Made by a program: the position numbers and the translations under genes. A stretch of DNA of 64,000 nucleotides, taken from contig NZ_OY781882.1 of the NCBI RefSeq assembly GCF_963677125.1, positions 1,558,501 through 1,622,500 of the forward strand, in the 5' to 3' direction. The notes beneath the pieces were generated by a model. The model ran no database searches, was not told where the DNA came from, and saw only the letters and a program-made list of their open reading frames with translations. This DNA is from an uncultured Desulfobacter sp. (lineage in GTDB: Bacteria > Desulfobacterota > Desulfobacteria > Desulfobacterales > Desulfobacteraceae). Shown piece by piece: positions 45,715 to 55,312 of the stretch (position 1 is the first letter of the stretch; each line of letters begins with the position of its first letter).

Positions 45715-46674
45715 ATGAATCAGAAAGCATTCCCCTCGAAAAGTTCACCTAACAGTACAGAAAATCAAATTTCCCCAATTCCGGCAGCTATCGGACAAGG
45801 ATCAATGGAGACGGTTTACAGCAATTCAGGTATCCGAATGATCGTATCCGATTATAAATTGCATGAACCGGCAACTGTAAAAATAGACTATACGGAATCA
45901 TGCTATGGTTTTGGATTTTGTCTTTCCGGATCTATTAAGGCTGATCTTCCGTGCTTTAAAAATACCATTCACATACAAAGAGGACAAAGCGGTTTTTTCA
46001 ATTTTCCCAAATTGGAACCCTATAGTACAAACATACATTCGGAACGGGTTATCCGGGTACTTATTTTTATTAAGCCCGACCTCATTTCCCAGTTCGCTGA
46101 AACGGATGCCCAACAGCTGCCGTCAATACTGCTGACCGATGGCAAGTCAGCCCCATCACGTTGCGTTGACACGATAACACCACCCATGCGGGCCGCACTT
46201 CATCAAATATTCAACTGTACCTATCAGGGAATCAGCAAACAGTTGTATATTGAAGGGAAAGCACTGGAACTGATCGCCCATAAAATCGAGCAGATGAGTT
46301 CATATCCTAAAGGCACAATGCGAAAAAAAAAGCTGACTCCAGATGAAATCGAGCGTGTCCGGCATGCAGCAACCCTGTTAGCCCTTGATTTGGAAAACCC
46401 GCCCAACGTGACCGAACTGTCAAGCAAGGTCGGGATGTGCAGAAGTAAACTATTTGTTTGTTTTCAGGAGGTGTTTGGCGTCCCCCCTTTCGGTTACCTC
46501 CATCAGAGGCGTATGGAGATGGCCGAATATCTGCTCAAATCCGGCGAAATCAATGTTACCCAGGCGGCCTGCGCAGTCGGCTATTCAAGCCTCAGTCATT
46601 TTACAAAAGCCTTTAAACGCCATTTCGGTGTTCTCCCTGGTAAATGTTTTGAAACCATCTCCATCTGTTCATAA
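45715..46674 (+). CDS. AraC-family regulator, PchR/YbtA-like (1)
   Basis: A 319-residue regulator. The N-terminal ligand-binding half has the siderophore-regulator pattern CYGFGFCLSGSIKADLPCF and, shared with the other two regulators here, ITPPMRAALHQIFNCTYQGI-KQLYIEGKALELIAHKIEQ. The C-terminal two helix-turn-helix motifs include PPNVTELSSKVGMCRSKLFV and NVTQAACAVGYSSLSHFTKA. It lies 248 bases upstream of TonB receptor 1 in the same direction and probably activates it when its metal-chelate ligand is present. ATG 45715 was chosen over TTG 45697. Confidence 0.9.
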   Translation: MNQKAFPSKSSPNSTENQISPIPAAIGQGSMETVYSNSGIRMIVSDYKLHEPATVKIDYTESCYGFGFCLSGSIKADLPCFKNTIHIQRGQSGFFNFPKLEPYSTNIHSERVIRVLIFIKPDLISQFAETDAQQLPSILLTDGKSAPSRCVDTITPPMRAALHQIFNCTYQGISKQLYIEGKALELIAHKIEQMSSYPKGTMRKKKLTPDEIERVRHAATLLALDLENPPNVTELSSKVGMCRSKLFVCFQEVFGVPPFGYLHQRRMEMAEYLLKSGEINVTQAACAVGYSSLSHFTKAFKRHFGVLPGKCFETISICS

Positions 46675-46922
46675 TTTCTATAATTTTTTCTTCCAGGTTT
46701 GCGTTAATTATTGAAAAGAGTGCGTTGAGAAATAGACGGCAACGCTAAACAATACAGACGCTACCGATAGCTGCTTTTTTCGACATGTGTTTTATCTCTA
46801 AAGAATAAATTGTTTGCAAAGACTGATAAACCACAGGGAAATTCCAGGAACTAATCTGTTCTGGTGGATTCCCTACTATAAAAATGAGTCCTCTTTAAAA
46901 TACAGAAATCTGGAGGTATACC

Positions 46923-48947
46923 ATGCTGAATCTCGTTCAGGGAAAAAAAGAATGCTGCCATGTTAGTTCAATATTTTATCTTATTATCATAATGATGACA
47001 ATGGTCTTTCCTTCCGCTTCGCCCATGTGGGCTGAACAGCAAGAAATAAGCACAAATCTTGGCGATACCGTTGTTACGGCCACCAAGATGTCCACCCAAT
47101 TGGATAAAATCCCTACCAACATCACTGTGATCTCCCATGAAGAACTGGAAAAATATCCGGGCCATTATAACGCACTTACCGCACTGAAAGAAGCAAATAT
47201 ACCTGGACTCTATTTCCCCTCAAATGGCAATGGCGGCGGAAACGTTGATGTTGGAATCAGTACCAGGGGCAGCGAAACTTCGCGTTGGGGGATGAAAATG
47301 ATGATCAACGGCGTAGAGTTTAATCGGGGAAACGGATATGTCATGGCTGGGAGAATGGCAGTGCATGATATTGAGCGTATTGAGATCACCAAAACGCCAT
47401 CTGCTGAATATGGAGACCAGGCGTTAGGAGGAGTGATAAATATCATCACACGTACTGCAAAAGAGCCCGTGGAAGCCAAAGCAGGCATCGCCTTTACCAG
47501 TCTGGGTGGCGGAAACGCTTATAGTGTAATCAATGGAACAAGGAAAGACTGGGATTATTATATAGATGTCTCCGGTACACGCGAAGATTCGTATCAGGAT
47601 GACGGATATTTAGATGGAAATAATGTGTACGGCAAAGTGGGTTATGCCCTTAGTGGTAATGCCCTATTGGATTTTCATGTTTCATACAAGGACTCCCGGG
47701 GCAATTATACCTCAGGGCTGACCCGGGAACAATTCGAGAACGATCCTTCCCAGAATCCGAATACCGGACCGGATATGTACTACGAAACCGAAGATACCTT
47801 AGGGGCGGTGGTATATAAACAACAATTTGGCCCACATGAATTCATGGGTAAGATGGAGTTTCAGACGACAAACTGGCAATCATATAAAACATTTTATTTT
47901 GACGTGGAAGCGTGGCAGGCCCATCCTGAAGCGAACATGACTTTTAACCATGATATTGGAAATATGTCCAATAAGCTGGTTATAGGGGGAGAGTATCGCT
48001 ATCATGATCTTGAAACAAAACGATTCATTGCCACCAATTTTTCTGATGTAGGTGCCATCAATAAATGGTTCAACCGAAAAGACATCAGTTATGCGGGATA
48101 TCTGCAGGATGAAGTGCGAATTAGTGATGCATTTACGGTTACCGCAGGTATTCGTTACGATTATTTTGATCTGAAGCAAACCGCTCACACGGCAAGCAGC
48201 AGTGCCTGGGCACAGGCTAAGGGGAATTTCAGTCCCAAAATCGGTTTTACCTGGCAACTTTGTGATGAAGCAAACCTGTTTGCGGGGTTTAACAGCGGCA
48301 TAAAGAGCCCGGTCAGACTTAAACAATGGTGGACCAATGGTGAACTGAATCCGGAAAAACTTCGGGCCTATGAGATAGGCCTGCGTGGTAATATTTCAGA
48401 ATGGGTGGATTATAATATAGCCCTGTTCTGGCAGGAGGTTCGCGATAAGTTTGTCATAGAAAGCCAGGAAGCGGATGCCCAATATGAAAACGCTGGGGAG
48501 ACCAGCTCAAAGGGTGTGGAGTTGGGAGTCCGTGCTAGGTTGCCACACGGTTTTTATTCTGCAGTTAGTTTTACCTACCAGGATTCTATCTTTTATGAGT
48601 TTGTCAGTCAGGGCGTAGATTATTCAGGCAATACCATGACCGGCGTGCCGGATATTATCTTTTCCTTTAAATTGGGCTATGCGAATGAAATGTTGGGGGA
48701 TCTCTCTTTAAATCCAGTATATACGGGGAAACGCTATTTTAATTATGCCAACACCAACGAAGATGATGCCTTCTGGGTCTTGAATGCCAGGTATGCCAAA
48801 ACCTTCGGCCGGTTTGAGCTGTATGTTGCAGCGAACAATCTCTTTGATGAAATCGCTGTCGGCAGCGGCAGCGGGAATCCTGGAAGTGAAATACTCTATC
48901 CCACCACAGGATTCAATACGATTGTCGGTTTAAATGTGGACTTTTAG
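46923..48947 (+). CDS. TonB-dependent outer-membrane receptor 1
   Basis: A 674-residue receptor with a signal peptide (IIMMTMVFPSASPMWA), TonB-box-like GDTVVTATK, a plug domain (TNITVISHEELEKYPG, GVEFNRGNGYV, IERIEITKTPSAEYGDQALGGVINIIT) and a 22-strand-type barrel ending in an aromatic (TTGFNTIVGLNVDF). GGAGG is 6 bases before ATG 46923. It should import a chelate of iron or another metal, or cobalamin-like compound; substrate unproven. No methyltransferase accompanies this copy. Confidence 0.92.
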   Translation: MLNLVQGKKECCHVSSIFYLIIIMMTMVFPSASPMWAEQQEISTNLGDTVVTATKMSTQLDKIPTNITVISHEELEKYPGHYNALTALKEANIPGLYFPSNGNGGGNVDVGISTRGSETSRWGMKMMINGVEFNRGNGYVMAGRMAVHDIERIEITKTPSAEYGDQALGGVINIITRTAKEPVEAKAGIAFTSLGGGNAYSVINGTRKDWDYYIDVSGTREDSYQDDGYLDGNNVYGKVGYALSGNALLDFHVSYKDSRGNYTSGLTREQFENDPSQNPNTGPDMYYETEDTLGAVVYKQQFGPHEFMGKMEFQTTNWQSYKTFYFDVEAWQAHPEANMTFNHDIGNMSNKLVIGGEYRYHDLETKRFIATNFSDVGAINKWFNRKDISYAGYLQDEVRISDAFTVTAGIRYDYFDLKQTAHTASSSAWAQAKGNFSPKIGFTWQLCDEANLFAGFNSGIKSPVRLKQWWTNGELNPEKLRAYEIGLRGNISEWVDYNIALFWQEVRDKFVIESQEADAQYENAGETSSKGVELGVRARLPHGFYSAVSFTYQDSIFYEFVSQGVDYSGNTMTGVPDIIFSFKLGYANEMLGDLSLNPVYTGKRYFNYANTNEDDAFWVLNARYAKTFGRFELYVAANNLFDEIAVGSGSGNPGSEILYPTTGFNTIVGLNVDF

Positions 48948-49183
48948 ATCCACAGCGTTCACCATAAAAATGATACCAGAGCCTAAATCATTGAGGCTTC
49001 TGAGTATAGATATATTATTATGCTTAAGATTCATCAGCACAAAAACGCTCAGCCGCACTTTTTATCAGGTATGGCAGAAAAGGATTGGGAAATTGACCGA
49101 GGGGATCCATTAACATCCCTACCGGAATCCAAATTAAAGGTCAGTAAATTTTATATTATATTCCTGCCCCTGACATACTCCTG

Positions 49184-49257
49184 AAAAAGCGACTGATGTG
49201 TCTATTAAAGCTTGCTTTTTATGGAACGGTGCCGGACACACTATCTTGTGCATCGTC
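49184..49257 (+). repeat. interspersed hairpin repeat, copy B
   Basis: AAAAAGC...GCTTTTT hairpin and GTGC..GGACAC..ATCTTGTGCATC block, matching copy A at 38142. The interval 48948-49183 otherwise holds only a weak hairpin (AGAGCCT/AGGCTTCT). Confidence 0.5.
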
Positions 49258-49500
49258 TTTTTTACATTGAATAATGATGCAAACGAGACTATCTCTTTTG
49301 CCCGGGCCGGCGAAAGCTATGCCAATGTCAATCCCGAGCCTGTTCCAGATGCCGGTCTTTTCATGCCCACCGGACTGATTGGCCTGACCGTAGTCGGAAA
49401 AAAAAACAAGCTGCTGAAAATCGAATTCAAAGAAAGCCGAAAGGTGCATGCAAAAGCACTCCCCGGCTTTTTATACCCAGCCTGTAAACGCCGCCCTTAA
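49198..49500 (+). CDS. doubtful 100-residue ORF with PEP-CTERM-like segment
   Basis: The start (GTG 49198) lies inside repeat B. The segment NPEPVPDAGLFMPTGLIGLTV followed by VGKKNK has the order of a PEP-CTERM sorting tag (PEP, hydrophobic helix, basic), but it is not at the C-terminus. It could be the remnant of an exported protein whose tail was extended. Weak. Confidence 0.3.
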   Translation: MSIKACFLWNGAGHTILCIVFFTLNNDANETISFARAGESYANVNPEPVPDAGLFMPTGLIGLTVVGKKNKLLKIEFKESRKVHAKALPGFLYPACKRRP

Positions 49501-49516
49501 ACACTTGTACAAAAAA

Positions 49517-50149
49517 TTAAACGGAATCCGGGTAAATCCGGCCCCTATCCAGGGTAAAAAGGGCATGGGTTCCTGGCAATAACTCCTGTTTTGAATGGGT
49601 AACATGAATCACGCAGGCCTTTGTCTTCTCTGCCATGGCCTGGACCTGGTCCCTTACCCGGTCTTTCAGGACAGGATCAAGACCGGTGAAGGGTTCATCC
49701 AGCAGCAGAAGTTTAGGGGAGACGGAAAGAGCCCTTGCAATGGAGATCCGCTGGTTCATGCCCCCGGACAATTCCCGGGGATAGTGGTTTTCAAACCCGG
49801 CCAGGTCCAAATCCTTCAGATATCTTAAAGCGGTTTGTTTTGCCGTTTTTCCGGACATGCCGGCCGCCTCCAGGGTCAGACTGATATTTTCCCGGGCCGT
49901 GTACCACTCAAGCAACCGGGGCTCCTGGAATACATATCCCAATGGGCTTGCATGAACCCGGACCCGGCCGTTGGCAGGCCGGATCAACCCTGCCGCCATC
50001 TTCAGCAACGAGGATTTGCCTGCGCCGCTCGGACCTTGGATACCCACCACCTGTCCCGAGGCAATATCAAGATTTAGGTTCTCAAAAAGAATATGCCGGC
50101 CAAAGGCCATGGATACATGTTCAAAGGAGATTGCGGGCTTTACCGTCAT
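49517..50149 (-). CDS. ABC transporter ATPase, NitT/TauT type
   Basis: A 210-residue ATPase starting at ATG 50149, overlapping the permease stop as ATGA. Walker A is GIQGPSGAGKSSLLKMAAGL, the signature is RELSGGMNQRISIARALS and Walker B LLLLDEPFTGLDPVLK. The length is that of short SsuB/TauB-like subunits. It energises the permease encoded just upstream. Confidence 0.93.
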   Translation of the reverse strand: MTVKPAISFEHVSMAFGRHILFENLNLDIASGQVVGIQGPSGAGKSSLLKMAAGLIRPANGRVRVHASPLGYVFQEPRLLEWYTARENISLTLEAAGMSGKTAKQTALRYLKDLDLAGFENHYPRELSGGMNQRISIARALSVSPKLLLLDEPFTGLDPVLKDRVRDQVQAMAEKTKACVIHVTHSKQELLPGTHALFTLDRGRIYPDSV

Positions 50150-50931
50150 GGGCACCGGCCTTTCATTCGCCGCTCCAGTGGCCGGAATATAAAAAACTCC
50201 ACACCTGCGGCCACGCACATGCTGATCAAGGCCAGGGCGTAAAGCTCCGGTGTATCTAGCCGGGTCCGGGCCAGGGCCATGCAGTGGCCAATGCCTTTGT
50301 CCGCCCCCATGACTTCGGCCAAAACCGGAACCCGGACAATATTGCCCCCGGCAATGACAATCGCCGAAAAAAACGGACCGGCCACAGCCATGGCATAAAT
50401 CTTGGTCAGCCGCATTTTAAGGCTGAACCGGTAAATCCGGGCCATCTCCAGAAGATGGCGGTCCACCCGGCCCAGGGCATCGGCCAGGTTGACAAAAATA
50501 ATGGGCGCCCCCATGCTTGCGGCAATGGAGATCACCATCACATCTCCCATGCCAAACCAGAGCATAAACACAATGACAATCACCACCCCAGGCACCGTGG
50601 TCAGAATCCAGCGCACCGGCTCCACCAGAGCGCGGACCTGGGGCACCAGCCCTGCCACAAGCCCAAGCACGCCTCCGGCCAGGATACCGGCCCCCAGGGC
50701 CAGGCCCATGCGCCGAAGGCTCACCAACAAATGTCCGGCCCGGAACCCGGCGTCCGACAAAAGCCTTGCCGCTGCAGCCAGTGTCTCACCCGGGGCGGGG
50801 ACCACCAGGCCGGAAAAAGCATGGGAGGCCTGGTGCCAGGCCAGTAACAGCCCCAAAACACCCAAACCTGCGAATATGTGTGTCCCCCACAATGGCGAAA
50901 CCCGGAACCCAAAAACCTGAAAATCTTTCAT
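50146..50931 (-). CDS. ABC transporter permease, NitT/TauT type
   Basis: A 261-residue inner-membrane protein with about six helices. The EAA-type loop for ATPase docking is RHLLEMARIYRFSLKMRLTK with the conserved Gly/Ala region replaced by AR. FVNLADALGRVD is the usual preceding segment. Start ATG overlaps the solute-binding protein stop by 4 bases. It should pair with the 210-residue ATPase. Confidence 0.92.
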   Translation of the reverse strand: MKDFQVFGFRVSPLWGTHIFAGLGVLGLLLAWHQASHAFSGLVVPAPGETLAAAARLLSDAGFRAGHLLVSLRRMGLALGAGILAGGVLGLVAGLVPQVRALVEPVRWILTTVPGVVIVIVFMLWFGMGDVMVISIAASMGAPIIFVNLADALGRVDRHLLEMARIYRFSLKMRLTKIYAMAVAGPFFSAIVIAGGNIVRVPVLAEVMGADKGIGHCMALARTRLDTPELYALALISMCVAAGVEFFIFRPLERRMKGRCP

Positions 50932-51866
50932 GGATATCCCCTGAACAGGTCGGGTCCGGGCAAAACTTTGCCCACGGCTCCTGGATCAAAATCATAATTC
51001 TTTTCCAGGAACAACCGGGCCGCATCAAATGCCTTTTTACTTGTGAGCATCGGGGTACCGTGCAGGGGTATGCCGGAGCTTACTAATGCCGGGACTGTTT
51101 TTTTTGCAATGGCCCGGGTCTCTTCGGGATGTTTTTTTATCCAATCCAGGGCATGTCCGTATCCCTTTATGATAGCTGCAACCTGCCCCGGCTTATCCAC
51201 GGCATCGCCGAAAACGGTAAAGCTGGATACGCACAAAGGACAACCGTTAAAGCGATTTTCCCAAAGGTTTCGCAAATCCAGGTATTTGACCAGTTCCGGC
51301 CCGGGCATCTTCCGGGAACGGGCCATAGCCAGAGATGCGGCAGGTTCGGCCAGTAATGCATGGTCTGCCCGGCCCATGAGCAACAGGTTCATGGCCTCCA
51401 GCGCCCCGCCGGTGTGGCGGGTTTCAAGGTGCGGCAACCTTTTTTCCATAACAATGTGAAATACAATTTCAGGCATTTCCCCAGGGCCAAAGGGAAACAG
51501 TAAAGTGCCCTTCACCGGCCCCTGGGGAACGGACCGGGCACTGACAATCCACAACGGCGAAGAGAAGACCCCGGCCACGGTTGTTTTAATCCCTTTATTG
51601 AAAAAAACGGCTGCTGCGGACGTGGTCACCACCGAACCCTGGATTTTGCCCGCCGCAATCAACGCCCTTGCCTGGTCCGGAGACTGCCAGGTTATAAATT
51701 TAACGGATTCCCCGGAAAAGCCCTGGTCTGCCATCACGGCAAAAACCAGGCTTTCGGCCACGGGCGGCCCTGAAATGACAAAGGGGTCAGGTTTATGGGT
51801 AGCGGCACCAAGGACAGCCGGCAACCCAAATATCAGACCAGCCAACAGCACAACGGTTTGTTTCAT
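50928..51866 (-). CDS. ABC transporter periplasmic binding protein
   Basis: A 312-residue protein starting at ATG 51866 (AGGAAG 6 bases upstream; ATGA overlap with the methyltransferase stop). It has a signal peptide (TVVLLAGLIFGLPAVLGA) and the NMT1/SsuA-like two-lobed fold (VAESLVFAVMADQGF, RALIAAGKIQGSVVTTSAAAVFFN). The substrate is unknown; linkage to a TonB receptor suggests a small metal-chelate or its product. Confidence 0.88.
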   Translation of the reverse strand: MKQTVVLLAGLIFGLPAVLGAATHKPDPFVISGPPVAESLVFAVMADQGFSGESVKFITWQSPDQARALIAAGKIQGSVVTTSAAAVFFNKGIKTTVAGVFSSPLWIVSARSVPQGPVKGTLLFPFGPGEMPEIVFHIVMEKRLPHLETRHTGGALEAMNLLLMGRADHALLAEPAASLAMARSRKMPGPELVKYLDLRNLWENRFNGCPLCVSSFTVFGDAVDKPGQVAAIIKGYGHALDWIKKHPEETRAIAKKTVPALVSSGIPLHGTPMLTSKKAFDAARLFLEKNYDFDPGAVGKVLPGPDLFRGYP

Positions 51867-52891
51867 GCGGTCTTCCTGGCCGTGACCAGCTCCCATTCAT
51901 CCACACCGAGATTGACGGTTCGGCTTTCCACCCGGGCAAAGCCGGCCGCTTTTAGATATCCTGAAATTTGCCCCTGTTCAAAGGAAACATCCTGCCCTTC
52001 CAGGGCCAGGGAAAGCCTGGACAAGACAATGCCGGCCGGCCGGGTTCGCTCGCAGGTCAACCCTTCGTGCAGGCAAACCACCACGCCTTTGTCTGTGAGA
52101 GCCTCTCTAAGGCGGGCGTAAAAACATTGGGGATCACGCACATAATAAAGGTTGTGGCTGGCCCAGATAATATCGTATCCCATGCCCAAATCCGTTTCAT
52201 TGTAATCCCCGGGTATAAAGGAAATCCGCTGTTCCAGCCCCTCTTTTCGGATCTCTTTTTCAGCCGGATGAATGATGGCAGACTGGTCCAGGAGCACACC
52301 TTTAAGATTTGGGTGCAGGCGAACCATTTCTGCGCCCATAAGCCCCGGCCCGCCACCAAGATCCAGAAGCTTTTCGGCATCTTTGAACTCCGGCAGGGCC
52401 TGGACCAGATCAGCAGCCCGCTGTGCCATACCCGCCCGCTGGTAGGCCGCCAGATGTGACACGGCTTTTTCCCATTTCGCCTCGGAAGCCAGAACCTCAC
52501 TTTTTTCAACTTCGGGCGGGCCGTTTTTAACGATATCGGCGATCCGGTCCAGGTTCTTATGCTGCATCCCCTTCATCCGGGAAACAAAGGTTTTCATATA
52601 CAAAGGACTTTTGGAATTAAGGTAGCGCAGGGCAAATTGCGTGTCCCGGTATAATCCGTTTTTCTTCTCTAAAAAGCCCAGGGCAGTCATGCTGTCCAGA
52701 AAAGCCCCTAAAGCTTGGGTGCCTGTGCAGATATCCAAAGCCCGGGCAACGGCCTGCACCGGCATACCCTCTTCCAGGACATCGGCTACTTTCAAGTCCA
52801 GAGCAGCTTCCAGAACCGCCATTTTAACCGGCCCGACTAAAATATCAAACAAGGGATCCATGGGCACATCATTATCATTTTGTTTCATCAT
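51863..52891 (-). CDS. SAM-dependent methyltransferase (O-MT dimerisation type), operon copy
   Basis: A 342-residue class I methyltransferase with an N-terminal winged-helix dimerisation domain (AVLEAALDLKVADVLEEGM, ALGFLEKKNGLYRDTQFALR). The SAM site is EKLLDLGGGPGLMGAEMVR, followed by the acidic VLLDQSAII and FIPGDYNETDLGMGYDIIWA. It is paralogous to the protein at 59.6 kb. The start is ATG 52891, joined to the receptor stop as TAATG with GGAGG 5 bases upstream. It probably methylates a small molecule linked to the receptor's substrate. Confidence 0.9.
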   Translation of the reverse strand: MMKQNDNDVPMDPLFDILVGPVKMAVLEAALDLKVADVLEEGMPVQAVARALDICTGTQALGAFLDSMTALGFLEKKNGLYRDTQFALRYLNSKSPLYMKTFVSRMKGMQHKNLDRIADIVKNGPPEVEKSEVLASEAKWEKAVSHLAAYQRAGMAQRAADLVQALPEFKDAEKLLDLGGGPGLMGAEMVRLHPNLKGVLLDQSAIIHPAEKEIRKEGLEQRISFIPGDYNETDLGMGYDIIWASHNLYYVRDPQCFYARLREALTDKGVVVCLHEGLTCERTRPAGIVLSRLSLALEGQDVSFEQGQISGYLKAAGFARVESRTVNLGVDEWELVTARKTA

Positions 52892-54978
52892 TACCACCTC
52901 CGGCAAAGGGTAATACCCAGGGTCCTGGGCGCACCGTCTTCCACCAGGGTATACCCTGAGGATGCCACCATCTTCTGGGCGTATTCCTGGTCAAACATAT
53001 TTTTGCACCAGAGCGCAATATCCCATTGCCGCCACCTGTAACCGGCCTTGAAATTAACCAGGACATACCCGTCATCCTTTAGCGTATTGGCGGCATCAAA
53101 GTATTGCCGCCCGGCCCAGAACACATTGGCCGTGCCGTACCAGCCGCTCTCATGGGTATAGGAGAGTCCGGCATTGGCAGTCAGGTCCGGTGCCCAGGGA
53201 AGCGTACAGCCGCTGTAATCCTTGGCTGTGCCGTTCAGGGTCCCGGTCCAGTCATCAATTTCAGCCTGGGTGTATCCCAGGGCGGCAAAAAGTTCCAGAT
53301 TCCGGATAGGCAGTGCCCGCAGTTCCAGTTCCACTCCCTGGGTATGGGCATCGGCTGCATTGGTTATTTTCCAGGTCCCGACACTGCCGTCGGCCACCTC
53401 TTCTCTGATCTGTTTATCTGTAATGTCTGTGTAGAACACTGAAAAATCGGCTCTCAGGCGGTTATCAAAAAATGAGGTTTTGATCCCGGCTTCATAATTT
53501 CTTGTGTATTCGCGGTCATAGGCAAAATTGTCTTGGGTTGTGGCGGAATATACATCATACCCACCGGTCATCCAGCCCGTGGAAAAAGTCAGGTACCCCA
53601 TGGTATCGTGGGAAAATTTCCAGGATAAAGAGGCCATGGGCAGCAATTGGGTATCTGAAATGTCCCGGTCATACACTATGGTTCCCGAAGCCCTGGTATA
53701 GATCTGGGAACCGGATGCGGATGCATAGTCCAGCCGCAGGCCTGCGGTAGCGGTCAACTTTTCGGTCAAGGCCTTGGAAACCCGGCCGAACAGGGCCAGG
53801 CGGTCCGTATCTGCTTCGGTGACCCGGGTGTTGGCCAAGGACAAATTGACATGGTCAAGGGTCCAGCTGTTGTCCAGGCTTTCTGTGGATACATAGGCGC
53901 CTAAGAGCCAGGAAGAAAAAAATCCACCGGCAGATGAAGAGAGACGCAGTTCCTGGGTCCATGATTCCCTGTCGATATCAATGAAAGAGACCCCCAGAGA
54001 CATGGCGCTCCTGTCCGAGTCCATGGTATGCCGGCGGTTAAAATCCTGGTGGGAGGTCACCGAGACAACATCCATATAATGGTATGCGTACTTGATAACC
54101 AAAGATTGGCCAAAACTGTCCTGGTCTGCCCAAGAGGCCTGGTTATTTAACACTTTATATGTTTGAGTGGCAGACGGCCCGTCCAGATACCTGAGATCGT
54201 CAAGCCCCGTTTTCCGGTCTGTGCCGTCCAGGGCCAGGGTAATGTCCAACGCTTCACTGGGCATGTATCTTAAGCTGGCCCGTCCCGTAAAACTATCATT
54301 GTCAGATGCCGTATCAGAATCAAGGTTGGTGTTTTCCATATAACCGTCCGACACACTTTTTAAGGCGGAAACCGTATAAAACAACCTGTCTTTTTTGATG
54401 GCCCCGCCCACCATGGCTCCAGCGGTAAAGGTATCGTAGGACCCTGCCTCCAGCAACACCCGGGCCCGGGGCTCATTGTCCTGGGGTGCCGTCACCATAT
54501 TGATCACGCCTGAGGAACTGTTTTGCCCGTAGAGGGTGGACTGTGGGCCTTTAAGTACCTCAATACGTTCAATGTCAAAAAGAAACCGGGACTGCATATA
54601 GCTTAAAGGATAGGCCACATCATCAATATAAAACCCCATGGGCGAGTACAAAGAGGTGTCAATGGTCGAAATCCCACGGCTGACAAAGGCATCGCCGGAC
54701 GTCGCTGTTTTAAAAAACAAATTCGGCACAAATCTTGTCATCTCTTCGGTGGTCCTGATGTTCTGCTCATCTATGATCTGGCCATCCACCACGGATATAC
54801 CGGCGGGTGTATCTTTGGCCAGGGTTTCCTGTTTTGGTGCCGTCACCACGACATTGCCTAAGTCAACCCCGGTCGGGGCCTGCTGCCCCCAAACGGTTTT
54901 TACCGGTACCACCAGGCATACGGCAACCGTTATTGCCGCAACCATGCCGGACAGCTTATTTTTTTCCGATATCCACAT
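52891..54978 (-). CDS. TonB-dependent receptor 2 (FyuA/pesticin-receptor-like)
   Basis: A 695-residue receptor: signal peptide, TonB box LGNVVVTAPKQE, plug (GISVVDGQIIDEQNIRTTEE, FVSRGIST, IERIEVLKGPQSTLYGQNSS, GVINMVTAPQ) and barrel ending GAPRTLGITLCRRW. Siderophore receptors such as FyuA share this plug. AAAGGAG is 6 bases upstream of ATG 54978. It heads the five-gene operon with methyltransferase and ABC importer and is divergent from AraC regulator 2. Confidence 0.92.
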   Translation of the reverse strand: MWISEKNKLSGMVAAITVAVCLVVPVKTVWGQQAPTGVDLGNVVVTAPKQETLAKDTPAGISVVDGQIIDEQNIRTTEEMTRFVPNLFFKTATSGDAFVSRGISTIDTSLYSPMGFYIDDVAYPLSYMQSRFLFDIERIEVLKGPQSTLYGQNSSSGVINMVTAPQDNEPRARVLLEAGSYDTFTAGAMVGGAIKKDRLFYTVSALKSVSDGYMENTNLDSDTASDNDSFTGRASLRYMPSEALDITLALDGTDRKTGLDDLRYLDGPSATQTYKVLNNQASWADQDSFGQSLVIKYAYHYMDVVSVTSHQDFNRRHTMDSDRSAMSLGVSFIDIDRESWTQELRLSSSAGGFFSSWLLGAYVSTESLDNSWTLDHVNLSLANTRVTEADTDRLALFGRVSKALTEKLTATAGLRLDYASASGSQIYTRASGTIVYDRDISDTQLLPMASLSWKFSHDTMGYLTFSTGWMTGGYDVYSATTQDNFAYDREYTRNYEAGIKTSFFDNRLRADFSVFYTDITDKQIREEVADGSVGTWKITNAADAHTQGVELELRALPIRNLELFAALGYTQAEIDDWTGTLNGTAKDYSGCTLPWAPDLTANAGLSYTHESGWYGTANVFWAGRQYFDAANTLKDDGYVLVNFKAGYRWRQWDIALWCKNMFDQEYAQKMVASSGYTLVEDGAPRTLGITLCRRW

Positions 54979-55312
54979 CTGTTTCTCCTTTATATTTTCA
55001 GTTTCAAGGCATTCCCATTCACGTCTTTTAAATCCAAACAGACCTGGGAAGATATAATTTGCCGAACAGGTTTGAACATATTAAGAGCGCACAGAAACCA
55101 AAACAGACGTTGGGGTATCCGAAAAAAGATTTACCAAAAAAATTGAAATAATTATTAGAACATGATTTATTGATTAGCCTAACATAACTATAAATAAGAA
55201 GCACAAATATTTAGGTGAAAACATAAAAGCAAAGATAACCATAAAAAATCCGGAAGGCCACTTTATCCGATTTCCGGAAGAACAGACGTTTCCCGGGCCG
55301 GGCCGGGAGAGT
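54979..55312. promoter_or_regulatory. divergent promoter region receptor 2 / AraC 2
   Basis: A 334-bp AT-rich spacer. An A/T palindromic patch (TGAAATAATTATTAGAAC, ~55142-55160) is reminiscent of a Fur box but does not match the 19-bp consensus. No direct repeats strong enough to call an AraC site. Confidence 0.4.

Noticed and set aside
46675..46922. Fur box before TonB receptor 1
   Set aside because: No match to GATAATGATAATCATTATC; a weak ACGCTA direct repeat is not enough for a claim.
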